Source: Amblyomma americanum (taxonomy: Eukaryota; Arthropoda; Arachnida; Ixodida; Ixodidae). Taken from it: 64,000 nucleotides of DNA. Under the pieces are notes generated by a model. It was given only the letters and a program-made list of their open reading frames with translations, did not search any database and was not told the origin of the DNA. Location of the stretch: contig NC_135500.1 of NCBI RefSeq assembly GCF_052857255.1, positions 50,742,272-50,806,271 on the forward strand, given 5' to 3'. This document shows, piece by piece, positions 1-10,870 of this stretch (its first letter is position 1; each line of letters starts with the position of its first letter). A program made the translations under genes and the position numbers.

Positions 1-134
1 GAGATGTGCACCTTAGGCTGTCCACCACCTGCTACCATTTCTGAGAAATCCTTTGTTTTCGCACTCCCTCCCCCCTCCTTTCACTCTTTCTCTGCACCCC
101 TTTTTCTTTTTTTACTTTTCTTCGAAGTATTTCG

Positions 135-325
135 ATTGGTTTGGTTTATGGAGGTTTAACATCCCAAAGCAATCTAGGCTATGTAGGTGCCATAGTGAAG
201 GGCTCCGGAGTACACGGGCTTCCGAAATTTCACCTCCATCAAAATTCAACTGCCGCGGCCGGGATCGAACCCACACCTTTCGGGTCAGCAGCCGAGGGCC
301 ATAAGCACTGAGCCACCGTGGCAGC
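135..325 (-). mobile_element. Ruka-like tRNA-derived SINE (copy 1)
   Basis: Read on the minus strand this begins with a tRNA-like head (GTGGCTCAGTG, then the B box GGTTCGATCCC). It continues into the same body and tail seen in the SINEs at 49546 and 58011, ending in the TTAAACCTCCATAAACC-type 3' end. Compared with those copies it lacks about 45 bases in the middle. The match to the Ruka family is from memory of its structure; membership of one family with the other copies is seen directly. Confidence 0.85.
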
Positions 326-1203
326 TTATTTTGTTTGGCTTTAGTGCTAAATAGCATTCTAGTCTATCCAGGTAAGCCCAGCCAGCTATACCATGCCACC
401 TGTCGCAGCTCCCCATGTGTGGACGAACAGCCCGTGAAGCCCATGTTTGCTATCTCTCCACCCTTCTTACCCCAGTCCCTTTCTGCTGAGCTGGGGTATT
501 TCTTTTCAGAGTTTTGAGGTGTACAGGTATATCCTCTGTAGCTGCCATCATGCCTGGATGAGATTCACACTTCCCATCCTAACACCCTTCCAACTTCCTA
601 CCCTCCTCCCCTTCACCAAGCCTTTCTTCTCATAGTGAAGGCTCTGTTCGAACCCTGCCAATGATGAATGCTTGTCACAAAGACAACTCCTTTTGTCAAA
701 ACGTTGGCAAGCACCTTGAGGCTTTCCCCTTCCTTGTCCACTTTGAGTGTACTCCTCTATGGGGCATTCTTGGATGTCTCAAGTGTTGATCCGTAATGAA
801 TGCATCCATCCTTGCTGCATAACGGGCTTCTTGCTTCTACAGTAACCTTCAGAATCGCTGACTTATTTCTCTCTGTGCTTCACTGAACACCTGTCATCTG
901 AACTTTCAAGTGGAAACCGCACTCTATTTTGGGGCTTTGGCCCTGAGGGTATGTGCAAATAAACGAAAAATAAAGGGATTGCACCTGGCCTGTACACCTG
1001 AAGAGGAGTATTCAGGGCTGTGACATTTTTTCGCAGACTCAATGAACCAGGGGTTCCTTGGCGGCATTTAGTTTCTTAGTCACCCAGATATGCTAGAACA
1101 GTGCACCTTTTCTCTGTTGTACAGAGTGCAGTGCTATTCACTCCGCAGTGGTAAACTAGCTTGAGTGGGGCCATCTTGTTTTCCATGCTGTGCTTTCTCG
1201 CAG
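326..1203. other. Sequence upstream of the first coding exon
   Basis: No coding region or recognisable repeat is seen. An AG acceptor lies at 1202-1203 after the pyrimidine-rich TGCTTTCTCGC, seven bases before the proposed start codon. A non-coding 5' exon and the promoter are therefore expected upstream, here or outside the window, but I cannot place them. Confidence 0.3.
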
Positions 1204-1209
1204 TGCAGA

Positions 1210-1596
1210 ATGGCCTCCTCTCCTGCCGAAAACCCGATGCAGGAGTATGCCCTCCGGGTCAAACGCATGGAGCCAAATTTGCCAGAACCCTTGGCACTGG
1301 CCAGGGAACTGACATCACTGCGCACTGCTTTCACCAGAACCAGGTTACGTCTCCCTCTGCAGTGCAACGAGACACCGACAAGGGCCTGCAGCCTACTTGA
1401 ATGTCTGCCTGCCCTGAACGAGCTGCTCTGGTTCATCGGGGTCGAAGTGACTGAAGTGGCGCCAGGTAGAGTGGCCATTGTTCACCTCGACGGTGTCACC
1501 GTCACCAGCAGGAACTGTGGCAGGGACTCCCTTGAGTATGCGGCCATTGTGCTGCATTGTCTCCTGGCCAAGCATCGCTGTGTCAAGAGTGCTGAG
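1210..1596 (+). CDS. LRR protein gene, coding exon 1 (N-terminus)
   Basis: First coding exon of the LRR gene. ATG at 1210 sits seven bases after a likely acceptor and opens a 129-codon frame (MASSPAENPMQEYALRVK...) that reaches the donor GTAGGG at 1597 in phase 0. The region is mostly helical with leucine-rich stretches (LECLPALNELLWFIGVEV, AAIVLHCLLAKHRCVKSAE) and precedes the clear LRRs of the next exon. I recognise no CARD, DEATH or NACHT signature. The frame stays open past the donor to 1692, but that part is low-complexity intron and runs into a SINE. The start choice rests on the splice context and on there being no better upstream ATG in frame. Confidence 0.75.
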
Positions 1597-1674
1597 GTAG
1601 GGGCACTGCACTGCTTTAGCTTTAAATTTTCACATCTGGAAGTTGTCCCCATATCTTGGTGCTTGACACATCAG

Positions 1675-1917
1675 ACCGCTGCGGTGGCCTAGTAGTCTGA
1701 GCATCCGCCTCGCATGCGGGAGGCGCAGGGTTCGATCCCCAGTGTCGCCGGGTACCCACTGGTGATACAATGGGTGAAAGCTTTCCCCTGCCTTGTGCTT
1801 GGCTTGTTCAGTGTGAAATGCTTGGGAAATGGGTCTTTGGCCCCACCTTGAGTAGAAGAAAAATACCTTGTGTCATGGCACTCTTACCCTTGCACCATAA
1901 AAATCTATCATCATCAT
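1675..1917 (+). mobile_element. tRNA-derived SINE with perfect 12-bp target duplication
   Basis: The head resembles a tRNA (A box GGTGGCCTAGTAGTCTGAG, B box GGTTCGATCCC), followed by a tRNA-unrelated body. The 12-mer TTGACACATCAG occurs at 1663-1674 and again at 1918-1929, directly flanking the element. It has a different head and body from the Ruka-like copies. It is inserted in intron 1, under 100 bp after exon 1. Confidence 0.9.
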
Positions 1918-2070
1918 TTGACACATCAGGCATTGTACCAAAGAGATGACAGTGAGGAAGGAACCGGGATGATGCCAGCATCGCTTTTATGTGGTGCTTG
2001 CCTTTGACTTTTGATGCTATAGTGTTTAGGTTGTCGTCATTCAAAAAATAAAAAGTCGGTACGAACAAAA

Positions 2071-2463
2071 TCATTGCACGCCGAAAACAAGGGAAAGACA
2101 CTTTTGCTCTGTCTCTGGGTAGTTGCATTCCGACTTGCCGTGGGTGCGACCTGCGTAAGTGACAACATGTTGGATGCCATTATGGTGTTGTATCAGCACA
2201 GCACCCATGCTAATTCCGCTGGCGTCAGTGTGGAGTTCACTGGGCACTGTCGGGCAGGAAGAATGCAGTACGGGCCATGAGGTAAAGGGAAACTTGAGCT
2301 GGAAAAGCGAGGACTCACATTCGGGAGTCCACTTAAAAGGAATGTCTTTCGGCAAGGAACACATAAGCGGATAGGTTACGTCGGAAAACTTAGGGATAAA
2401 GCGCCGAAAGTAAGAGCACAGTCCCAAGAATCTCCTGTGTTCTTTCAACGATTTGCATAATTA
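2071..2463 (-). pseudogene. Ty3/gypsy retrotransposon pol fragment (RT end, RNase H)
   Basis: The minus strand encodes about 125 residues typical of Ty3/gypsy pol. FLGLCSYFRRFIPKFS marks the end of the reverse transcriptase, FKWTPECESSLFQLK the connection, and ELHTDASGISMGAVLIQ is the RNase H motif around its first aspartate, followed by the conserved NYPETEQKCLSLVF. No LTRs, integrase or gag are seen beside it, so it is a fragment. Its upstream side is cut at 2463 by the terminal repeat of the pogo-like element. I could not show that gypsy sequence resumes at 5664. Confidence 0.85.
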
Positions 2464-3475
2464 CAGTAGAACCCCACCAGAGTAAACTCGGCTGTAGTAA
2501 AAACTTGGATATAGTAAAAGGAAGCTACGGTCCCATTTCGCCTTCCATAGAACTGTACATTTTTTTCTCGGTTATAGTAAAGATTTTTTTTCGAAGAAAC
2601 GACCATAGTAAAGAGTGTCTGGTCATGGTGATGTACTTCTCGCGAAATGATGACATCACTGCAGTGTTGTAGGCGTTACCGGAAAAAGTAACTAAATACA
2701 TTACTCGTTACGCTAAAAAATAAGGAACACGTTACCGCCCACGTTACCTACAAAAAGGTAACGCGTTATCGTTACCGAAACAAAGTACCGCACGTTACTT
2801 TGCCGTTACTTCATGGCTATTAATTTAAAATAGTTTTCGCCTTAAGAACTTGCGATAACAATTTTATAAAGCCCACTTTTCTCATAAAAATTCTAGCCCA
2901 AACAAGATTTTACGCGAAACCTGATTTAACGAGAATACTTTGCACAAATGTGCAGGAGCTTAGCAATGTTATAATGGCCTAAAGTTGCCTGTAGAGTTAC
3001 ATGTGATGGCTTCTAACACTGTGGCACATGGTGAAGCCATTTTCTCAATGTGACATTAAACGCAAAATGACACTTCATCATCAATTCTAACTTCACAAAG
3101 AAAACATCGCTGAGCTCTATACAAATTTACAGTAATTCTGAAAAATTTGATCTTCCAAAATGCTCGGCATGCTTCCACTCTGTAGAGTTGTGGGTGTGTG
3201 AGTGGTTCGGGAAGGGAAGGTAGGTGAAGGCAGGTGTGTGAATGCGTGTTCGTGCACGTGTTTCGTGGTTTATGGCTATTCTGTCTTTTTTTTTTTAGTT
3301 GGGTATGTCGTCAAGGGCAGGTGTTTTCTGGCATGCATGCAAGCTGCAACAAGGGCCGTCGAGGAAACCTGTACATTTTGTTTATTTTAGCATCACTTTA
3401 GGTGCTCTGCGCTTTTGTAGCGAGAGCTGCAGTGGGCTACTAGTCGAGCATTTAGCGGTTCATGGGAGAGGCCAG

Positions 3476-3735
3476 TAGTGCGCATGCGCCGTTACCATGG
3501 CAACCGAAGAGGAGCAAAGTGCAGCGTGCATGCCACCGCCGCGGCCGTGCGCCTGCTCCACCGTCAGAGTCGAGCGTGACGTCACGCGGATGAGCTGTAG
3601 TGCGCATGCGCCAATATCATGGCAACCAGAGAGACCCCACAGCTGCGCCGGTTCTTCGTCGCCGCCTCACCACACGCCTCTCTATCACCCGAACCCTGCG
3701 TCGCATGCGCAGGATTGCGTGTAAAAGGCGGAGAT
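3476..3735. promoter_or_regulatory. CpG-rich block with repeated NRF1/EWG-type motifs and a CRE
   Basis: The NRF1/Ewg consensus TGCGCATGCGC occurs at 3479-3489 and 3601-3611, with a weaker CGCATGCGC at 3702-3710. Each of the first two is followed by CATGGCAACC (3496-3505, 3618-3627), at a spacing of 122 bp. A palindromic CRE core, TGACGTCA, lies between them at 3577-3584. Promoter function is inference. The block lies inside a transposon and no gene is obviously driven by it. Confidence 0.4.
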
Positions 3736-4622
3736 GCAGTGGGCGTCTGTACCACAACATTTGACATGCATGCAGAGAAGGAGAGCCCAGCTGCTGCTAA
3801 ATGGCGGTATAGACAAGAGAAGATCAACTCTGTAGCAGTGCTGGCATCGCCAGCGGTGCTGATGAAGAAGATGAAGCTGGGAACGCGACCTGCCTCGCGC
3901 AGAACAGAACGCTTTCGGCCGCCTGGCCAGCAGCGTCAGCAGCCTGCTCCGCTGGCTCACCAGCCGCGGCTACCGCGACTCCAATATGTAGATCGCCTAT
4001 CACACCCTTCCAATCCTGAGGTTGTCCTTGGGCAGTTGGCTTGAACCAAATAAGAATGCTGGAGTCTGTGTGTACGTGAAACAGACATCTCCCTTCAATC
4101 GCGGTGAATAATGGTGAAGCCTGCTGTGTTCTGCTTCTGGAAATCGGCATTGTCATCCAAGGAGTCTACGTGGCACCGGGAACATCTGTCAAGCAGACGG
4201 CAGATGTAATTGCCACGTGCATACCAGCCTACGGCACGGTTTCACAGTTGCGTGTGACTTAGGGTGATTTCAAAAGGAAACAGGACTTTCTTGGTGTATG
4301 AAAGAAAAGTTTTACTTTAATTTAGCTTCAGACCCTCACGTCCAGACTACACAATAGGGAACTACTATAGAGCATGTATACTAAAGAGGCTTGAGAAATT
4401 GAGACCGCTGCATGCTACTTCACAGATCATCGGGCAGTCTTCGTCTCCGTCAATCAAACTGAATAAAAGATGTGTATACCCAATGTCTCTCATTGCTAAA
4501 CATACAGTGACCACAATAAGCTCAGCCAGGGAAACGTACCTCTCGCTACGTATATCTTGCCATAGCCAAGCTAAGCCACTGCCAATGTTTTGTCTCTAAA
4601 AAAGGGGGTGGAGTGGGTCACA

Positions 4623-4720
4623 GCGCAAAATAATACAAACATGGACGAGAAGGGCACGAGGACGGGCGCAGATGGGCCCGTCCTTGTGCCCTTCTCGTCC
4701 ATGTTTGTATTATTTTGCGC
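4623..4720. repeat. Near-perfect hairpin (about 46-bp arms)
   Basis: The arm starting GCGCAAAATAATACAAAC at 4623 is mirrored by the arm ending TTTGTATTATTTTGCGC at 4720. Between them the arms differ at one clear position (G:T in RNA), with a loop of about 6 nt near 4669-4674. Confidence 0.9.
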
Positions 4721-5663
4721 AGTACCTTTACTCAATGATGTACGACCAACTCGCCCAACAACATGCACTCCTGAGTGGGTCCCAACTGGAACAAAAAGTG
4801 ACCACTAACGTGACCCATCATGTTACCGAAAAATGTTAATGTGAGTATGTTATCTGTTACAGTTCCGAAATAGTAACGAGTATGTTACTAAGTTACCGAA
4901 AAAAGTAATGTGTTACCGGTAACGCCGTTACTTGTAACGCGTTACCGCCAACACTGGCGCGAAGTCAAGGATCGAGAGGCAGATTGGCTTCACCATCAAG
5001 CTTGATAGCCCGTAGGAGAAGCGAACTATTCGAAGACCTTGTGGCCGTGAGGCAGAGTGTGCGGCGCGCACGGAAATAGTAAAGCGGGCTGTGAACATAG
5101 AAAGAAGGTAGCGCTTCTCGCCGAGAAAGGAAAACCAGTAAAATTGCAGTGAGGACTAAAAAATGGAGGGAAAAGGCGTGCATTCGTATCATGGCAGTGC
5201 GAAGCACGGGGAAGTAGCCGCAAGAAGGGGAGGCGTAGCGTAACTGCGTAGGTAGTTTTGCCACACTTGACTTTGTTGTGCGCGTTTCTTAACTACTGCC
5301 GCATAAATGACACTGGAGCCACAGAAGACGACGCCTTGATTATGAAAAGCTGTGGTTTTCAAATGGAATCAAACGTGCTTTATTTTAGTAGCCACATTGT
5401 ATTCATGTAAATGTGGTATTTCCACAGGACGTAAATTATGTCTCAAATGTGATAACATATGATAACTGATAATAAATAATTATCATATAAAGGGATGATA
5501 AGAGCAGGATTTCTGTGTATTTGCTTTATAAACAAACACTTTGTGCTGAGTAAGAAGCATACTCAGAGCCATGCCATCAGCAACAGCTGGATAGTAATGA
5601 CCCTGATACTTTTGTAAAGATTTTTGCTGGTCCGAGCTACTTTAATACAGCGGGGTTCTACTG

Positions 5664-6655
5664 TGCAAGTTTCTCCGTCACGAAATTCCCTCGCTGGCCA
5701 AGATGGTCATGACATCATCAGCACTACTAAATTTAAAAATCTGAGGACTAGAATATTCTAGTACCCTCCATTGGATTATCATATGAGATTCTTTTAATCA
5801 GACCCACTAATCCACTCACCAATTTCCACTACTCTACTTTTACCCACCCACTAATCCCCACTAATTCACCTTATTTTGTTTTTAGGGTGGGCCAACTTCC
5901 AGATGCTGTTGCATTTTGTTTTTTAAGAATGTGATTAAGAAGACCCTCAAGAGTTTTTGTGCTTTTTGACCATCAATACATGCCAGCTCTCTTATCTACA
6001 CATTTTAGGAACGTTGTATGGCAAATGTCATTTTATGTCCACTCTCATCTTTATGAACCTTGGACACAAAAATGGCTGCCACATTTGTCTAACTGCTTTC
6101 CCAAGAGAGTAAATGCTGTGACCAAGCTTTGGCAACTACATTATGAGTCACAATTTTTTCAGGTTTCCTTTTGCATCCTAATGCTGTCATTTGGCACTTA
6201 AAAGATTCCTATCAGTGCCAAAAGTGCACAGGATGCAGTACTGGTCAGGCAAAAACTTATTTCAGCGCAGTCATGTGAGGAGACATGCGCGAACGCATGA
6301 GTCAGTGCGCGTTCTCTTTGTGCTGCTAACAACATCAAGCAACTGTGTTGCAGGACAACTCTGCAATAATCTTTTTTTTCTGAGAGCATGCGTCCTGATT
6401 GCTTTTGTTGCATATAATGCATGTGCTTAATTGAGCCATTGTTGTTTGTGTGGATTTGGAGATGAATCACAGAGCGGCAGTTGCATCCTCTTTGTCATGC
6501 CTTTATGTTAACACAGTTGGCACCTGACACATAAAAATGGAGAAAAGATGCTCTTTTGCTCTTCTTGCTTTTTATTTTGTACTGTCGCTCATGGTGCTTT
6601 TTTCATATATTCACTGAATGACAGTCTTGTTACTGCCTTCACAGCCAGCAACTAC
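5664..6655. other. Intronic sequence without identified feature
   Basis: AT-rich with short polypyrimidine runs. The short open frames have no recognisable domain and no splice context. Confidence 0.4.
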
Positions 6656-6885
6656 AAAGCAGAAGTTCTGTCTCATGTCCCATCATCGTCACCACCACAG
6701 TCATCATCATCAGCGCACTGCAGGACAAAGGTCTCTCCCATATCTCTCCAGTTAACCCTGTCTTGTGCCAGCTGTAGCCACCATATGCCCACCTAAGTTT
6801 CTGCAGTCCTCTGTTGCATTTCCCTTCCATTGGAATCCGATCTGTTACCCTCAAGGACCATCGGTTACCTTGCTTCATCTTTCTT
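6656..6885 (-). pseudogene. RTE-type LINE 3' end fragment
   Basis: On the minus strand this matches the C-terminal coding tail of the RTE LINE at 52700-52900 (NRWSLRVTDRIPMEGK for NRWSLRVTEWIPSEGK), then GCCCTGCAGTG-like sequence and an ATGATGATG-type tail. It contains frame breaks and is a dead 5'-truncated copy. Confidence 0.85.
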
Positions 6886-7009
6886 CACTGGTTGATAAAG
6901 GTACCGTAAAAACCGGACTATAGGTCGGACCGGAATATAGGTCGACCCCCTAACTAACCAATTCTAAAAATGAAAAATCTTTTTTCAATGGGAAAAGTAC
7001 CGAAAGACA

Positions 7010-7547
7010 TCCTTACTTTGAAACAAATGCGACTCGAGAGGTTGCACAATGGTGACAGTATTTAATTTCATTTAAATGCTGCTTGTATGTACACCCGGCA
7101 AATTTTTTAACAATATCGCGCACCAATCGGCCCGCGTGTTTGTTTCTGGCACAGGCAAGTACGGCGCCGTAGAGCAAAGCCCTCCTCTTCATGAATCGCC
7201 GCAACCAGGATGGCGAGCCTTCGAATTGCGCCCTCGTGAGTCTAGAGGCACGCGCGATCTCTGCCGCTTTCACGCGGATGCATTCGGCAGTCACAGGCAG
7301 CGATCTTGCTCGCAGCGCAACGTTTCCTTCCTATTCTCGATACACTACGGTCTGCCCACGAAATGATGTTTTCTTCTGGTTGCTGCAAGTTGTAATACGC
7401 AGCTTCTGCCTCCGCCAGTACTGAATGCTCTTTTCGGATACTCCAAATTCGCGCTGTGCCGCCAGGTTCCCGTGAGCTTCCTCGTACTCAATTGTGTTTT
7501 TCTTGAAGGCGACGGTAAATTGCCGTTAGCTTCCGCTTTGCATCTAC
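7010..7547 (-). pseudogene. Brinker-type DNA-binding/HTH N-terminal remnant of a transposase
   Basis: On the minus strand one frame reads FKKNTIEYEEAHGNLAAQRE, then FGVSEKSIQYWRRQK and TSFRGQ. This is the pattern of Brinker-like (BrkDBD) modules of pogo-class transposases (basic start, AA..FGV.EK.I..WR.QK). A second piece in another frame (AECIRVKAAEIARASRLTRAQ, then SPSWLRRFMKRR) resembles the Tc5/CENP-B HTH region that normally follows. Frameshifts and the lack of a catalytic domain show it is dead. The family assignment is from motif memory; the order of the two modules is seen in the sequence. Confidence 0.65.
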
Positions 7548-10500
7548 CAACGCCTCCTTTACTTTGAGATACCTGGCGTGTCAGCACCGAGCCCCCCCTT
7601 CATACCCTCTCCGGTTTACGCGCGGCGCTGCCACAGAGCGGCGCTCTGTTCTGACACTGACACTATCCGGCCGGCGCCCTCGCACCCGCGCAGTCTTCAC
7701 GGTAGCCCGTTCGGAAGGAGCACTGCTGTTTTGATCGTTGTTTTTCTCGGCGCCCCATGTGCTACTTTTATTGTATGTGTTTTGCCGCTTTAGTGCTCGA
7801 TTTTATAACCGCAGAGGAAGCGTTAATCAACTAGTCATGCGGTACTGTTGCGTGCCGTTTTGCACGTCAAGCCAGAGAAAGAAGCAACCAGGGGTGTCAT
7901 TCCACGAGATACCTGCGGACCTAACGCTGAGGGAACAATGGCTGAAAGTAATTTCGAGGAAGAACTGGCAGCCAAATGATACATCGAATTACTCAGCTGT
8001 CTGCAGCCTTCATTTTCTTGACGGAGACTTTCGCGAAGATACCAAGAGGCGCATGCTGAAGCCAGGTACTGTGCCCAGCGTATTTCCCCAATACCCCTCT
8101 TACCTCAGGCCAGCACCGTTGAAGCCGCGAAATGAGAGAAGCATTGCGAAAAGGAAACGAGAGTCTTCACCAGCAAAATCGGCGTGAAATTGCACGTCTG
8201 AAAATCGTGTTCATTCAGCGCAGAAAAATGTGCTGGAGACAACGTTGACTGTTGACTGTGATATTTCCGCGTCTGACACCGGCAGTGTCGCCTCTCAAGA
8301 CTTCACGCAGCAATGCAGCACGTCCCTTGCCAATGAAAATTCTGCTGCGGGGCCCAATACAGCTAGTCCGGAGAGACTGCCATATCTCGTCCGCACTGCA
8401 CGTTCCATGAGGTCATTTGGCACGCAGACCGACGAACATGTTTCTTCAGCGGCTTTTTTGCAGCGCAAAAAATGGCGTGAGAAGGAAAAGGCATTGAAGG
8501 CTCAAAATGAGAGGCTGCTTTCAACGGTTGAAACGTACAAGAAAGAGCTTCAACAGTTGAAGAAGCATTGCCACGTTAGCAAGTTTCTTCACGTGGTGAA
8601 AGACTCGGAACTTGCGTGCACGAAGGCCAAAATCTTTTTGGATCAAGTTATTAATTACAAGGCCAAAAAGCCTACATGGTCAGAAACGACTATTATGCAG
8701 TGCACTATTTTGCGCCACCTCTCAGCAAAATCCTACGAGCATATGAGAACCGAAAAGCTGCTCTCTTTCCCATGCCGAAATACACTGAGGAAATACCTGG
8801 GAAATTCCTCTGGGGAAGTTGGATTTAGTGACCTTGTCAAAAGAAGGCTGTGTGCTGAGGTGGAGTGTCTCCCAACACCCAATTCTGCAGTCTCGTTGTG
8901 GATGAGATGCGCATCCGACAGAAACTTGAATACCACAAGCAACGTGATGTATTTCTTGGAGACATTGATCAGAGTTCCGACCTCAATCATCTTCTGCCAG
9001 CATCAGGAACGTGTCAGCTTGCAAATTCTCTTTTGTGCTTTTTGCTGTGTGGACTGCATGCAAGCTTCAAGATACCGGTAGGGTACTTTTTTACAAAGGG
9101 GTGTTCCGGAGAAATGCTTGCAAAAACAGTGCAGCATGTAATCAGAAAAACAGAAGAGGTTGGATTCAAAATTGTGCGCCTAGTAGCTGACAATCATAAA
9201 GTAAATGTCGCTGCAATGGAGCTGATGTCACTAGGTCAACTTCAAACCCAGATACGCCACCCAGCTGATCCCTCAAGACGCCTGTTGCTTGCCTTTGATC
9301 AGAGCCATATTATAAAGAATGTTCGCTCCCGGTTCCTGTCAAAACAAATGGGAGGTCAGCAAGAAATATCCTCTATCTAAAGGACCTGTATAGAATGCAG
9401 CAAGGCTCCTCGGTCAAGCCAGTTCGCTTTCTCACAAGAAAGCATGTGTACCCATCAAGCATCGAGAAAATGGGAGTAAGGGCCGCAATTCAAATTTTTT
9501 CACCTCCTGTCACCGCTGGCCTGAGTTTCTTGAAAGACCAAGCAGGATACACTTGTGATGCCAAGTTTTCAAGTGTGGGACCTACGGTGGAGTTTATGAC
9601 CAACATGTACAGGTGGTTCACTTTAATGGATGTCAGCAACTGCCAGCAGCATATTCACCAAAACAACCCCGACACTAGGCAGTTTTCGGATGCTGAAGAT
9701 CCTCGACTTCACTGGCTACAGCTCGTCTTCCTTGAGTACATCGAAATCCTGAAGAAATCAAGCCCACCAGGGAACCTCCTGACCAAGGAGACTTATCATG
9801 CACTAGTTTTCACCACCGTCTCCAACGTGCAATGCATTCAGTTTCTTTTGAATGAATGTAACTTCATGTTTGTGCTGACAAGGAAGTTCTCAAGCGATCT
9901 CATAGAATCTCTGTTTGGTTTTCTCCGGCGGAGTGCGGGCTGCAACGATGTCAGAAGTGTTGTTTGTGGACTGGAGAAGATCCTAAAGACTGGAATCGTT
10001 GCATCATCCGACACAAGCAATGTCAGCAGCTCCGCATCATTCTGCTCTGCACAGAGTGTAACTGAAAGTGAAGGAAGGGGCAACACAACAGCTGTCTGTG
10101 TGAACGCCAATCGGGCGCAACAAACATTGAAAGAAGTTTGCTTATCGTCGATGTCGTTTTTGCCGACACCAGATATGGCAGCCTTTGCACTTATTGGAGG
10201 ATACATATCTCGGGTAGTGAGCGAAAAAAATTGCGTGTGAGAACTGTGTGGCTCTAGTTCGAAAAGCAAAAGGAAATGCTCCTATGGATGGGTTGATTTC
10301 CCACCAAGACAGAGGTGGCCTCCACTACCCGACACAAGAACTCATCAAAGTTCTTTATGGCCTCAAGAAATATGTGGAGATAATGTTAGCAGATAGAAAA
10401 GCTCTCTTGAGACCTCTGGAGCAATGCTTGCATCAAAGCGTGAATGTGATCACAGGCTTGCCTGTATTGAAATGTGAGAGCTGTAGTGATGAACTCAGGA

Positions 10501-10870
10501 AGGCTTTTGTACACTTCATATGTAAAAAATTCATCAAGCCACTCTTTTGCAACCATGCGTTAGATGTCACCGACAAAAATGCAGTTTCAAAACTCTACAA
10601 AAACAAGCCGTTGTCACGCAAAGTATTGAAGCTTTGAGGCGCGCTTTCATTACTGACTAAATAAAGAGTGTGATTTTTGCTTTACTTCATGTATTTTCTC
10701 ATTTTATCTTCAAAACTTGGCCTAGCGCAGTGCTTTTCTATGAAAAACTCGGCAGACCATTGTGTCAGAAGCCAGTGCCATCTAGCGGAAAGCCGGAAAA
10801 GCGCAGTGGCCCAGGGAGTACAATAGAGGCGCGGTCGACGTGCCAGGCATCTCAAAGTAAAGGAGGCATT
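7548..10870 (+). mobile_element. P-superfamily DNA transposon (3.3 kb), decayed
   Basis: A direct repeat of 8 bp, GCATCTAC, lies at 7540-7547 and 10871-10878, the duplication length expected of P elements. Just inside are inverted repeats of about 32 bp: CGCCTCCTTTACTTTGAG at 7551 and its complement ending at 10868, 28 of 32 positions alike. The interior codes for a THAP-domain P-type transposase on the plus strand, followed by AATAAA at 10661. Duplication, inverted repeats and coding content all agree. Confidence 0.85.
7837..10637 (+). pseudogene. THAP-domain P-element-type transposase, broken
   Basis: ATG at 7837 opens a THAP zinc finger: CCVPFC at residues 4-9, W35, C56-x2-H59, and the closing TVPSVF box at 78-83. 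An in-frame TGA (8185-8187, codon 117) follows, then the same frame continues to a coiled-coil stretch (EKEKALKAQNERLLSTVETY). Near 8860 the reading moves to another frame with LVVDEMRIRQKLEYHK, the region of the first catalytic aspartate. Next come LVADNHKVN and FDQSHIIKNVRSRF. A further shift near 9370 leads to TRKHVYPSSIEKMGVRAA and SDLIESLFGFLRR with the late acidic residue. A third shift near 10240 reaches the C-terminal QDRGGLHYPTQELIKVL block. It is a full-length but inactive copy. The TGA might lie in an intron, which I cannot test. Confidence 0.85.

Larger units (their letters stand above)
2662..4959. mobile_element. hAT-like element with GTAACGCGTTAC-rich ends
   Basis: The left end begins CAGTGTTGTAGGCGTTACCG. 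The right end, reverse complemented, begins CAGTGTTGGCGGTAACGCG. Both are followed by 100-150 bases rich in GTTACCG/GTAACG. CAGTGTTG-type ends with such subterminal repeats are characteristic of hAT-class non-autonomous elements. I could not see a clean 8-bp duplication. The interior has no recognisable transposase but holds a CpG-rich block (3476-3990) and a hairpin (4623-4720). Confidence 0.65.
2464..5663. mobile_element. pogo-like DNA transposon remnant, split by other insertions
   Basis: The left end CAGTAGAACCCCACCAGAG matches the reverse complement of the right end (CAGTAGAACCCCGCTGTAT at 5663). The left flank is TA and the right flank TG, consistent with a decayed TA target duplication. 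CAGTnGAACCCC ends with internal ATAGTAAA motifs are typical of pogo/Tigger-class elements. No transposase is recognisable; much of the interior is a nested hAT-like element. Confidence 0.7.

Noticed and set aside
1680..1750. tRNA gene
   Set aside because: A and B boxes are present, but the body continues into a SINE with target duplications; the cloverleaf is degenerate. The same applies to 22385, 49546, 58011 and 62684.
3619..4156. Overlapping open frames of 141 (plus) and 110 (minus) codons
   Set aside because: Both lie in a CpG-rich block inside a hAT-like element, show compositional bias (A/Q/P-rich) and no domain.
5664..5720. Continuation of the gypsy pol fragment after the pogo-like element
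   Set aside because: Joining across 2464-5663 puts a stop in the pol frame and the sequence does not resemble the RT region expected there.
7551..7582. Inverted pair with 10837-10868 read as part of a large palindrome of the outer element
   Set aside because: The direct repeat GCATCTAC immediately outside both arms shows they are the terminal repeats of the inserted P-type element.
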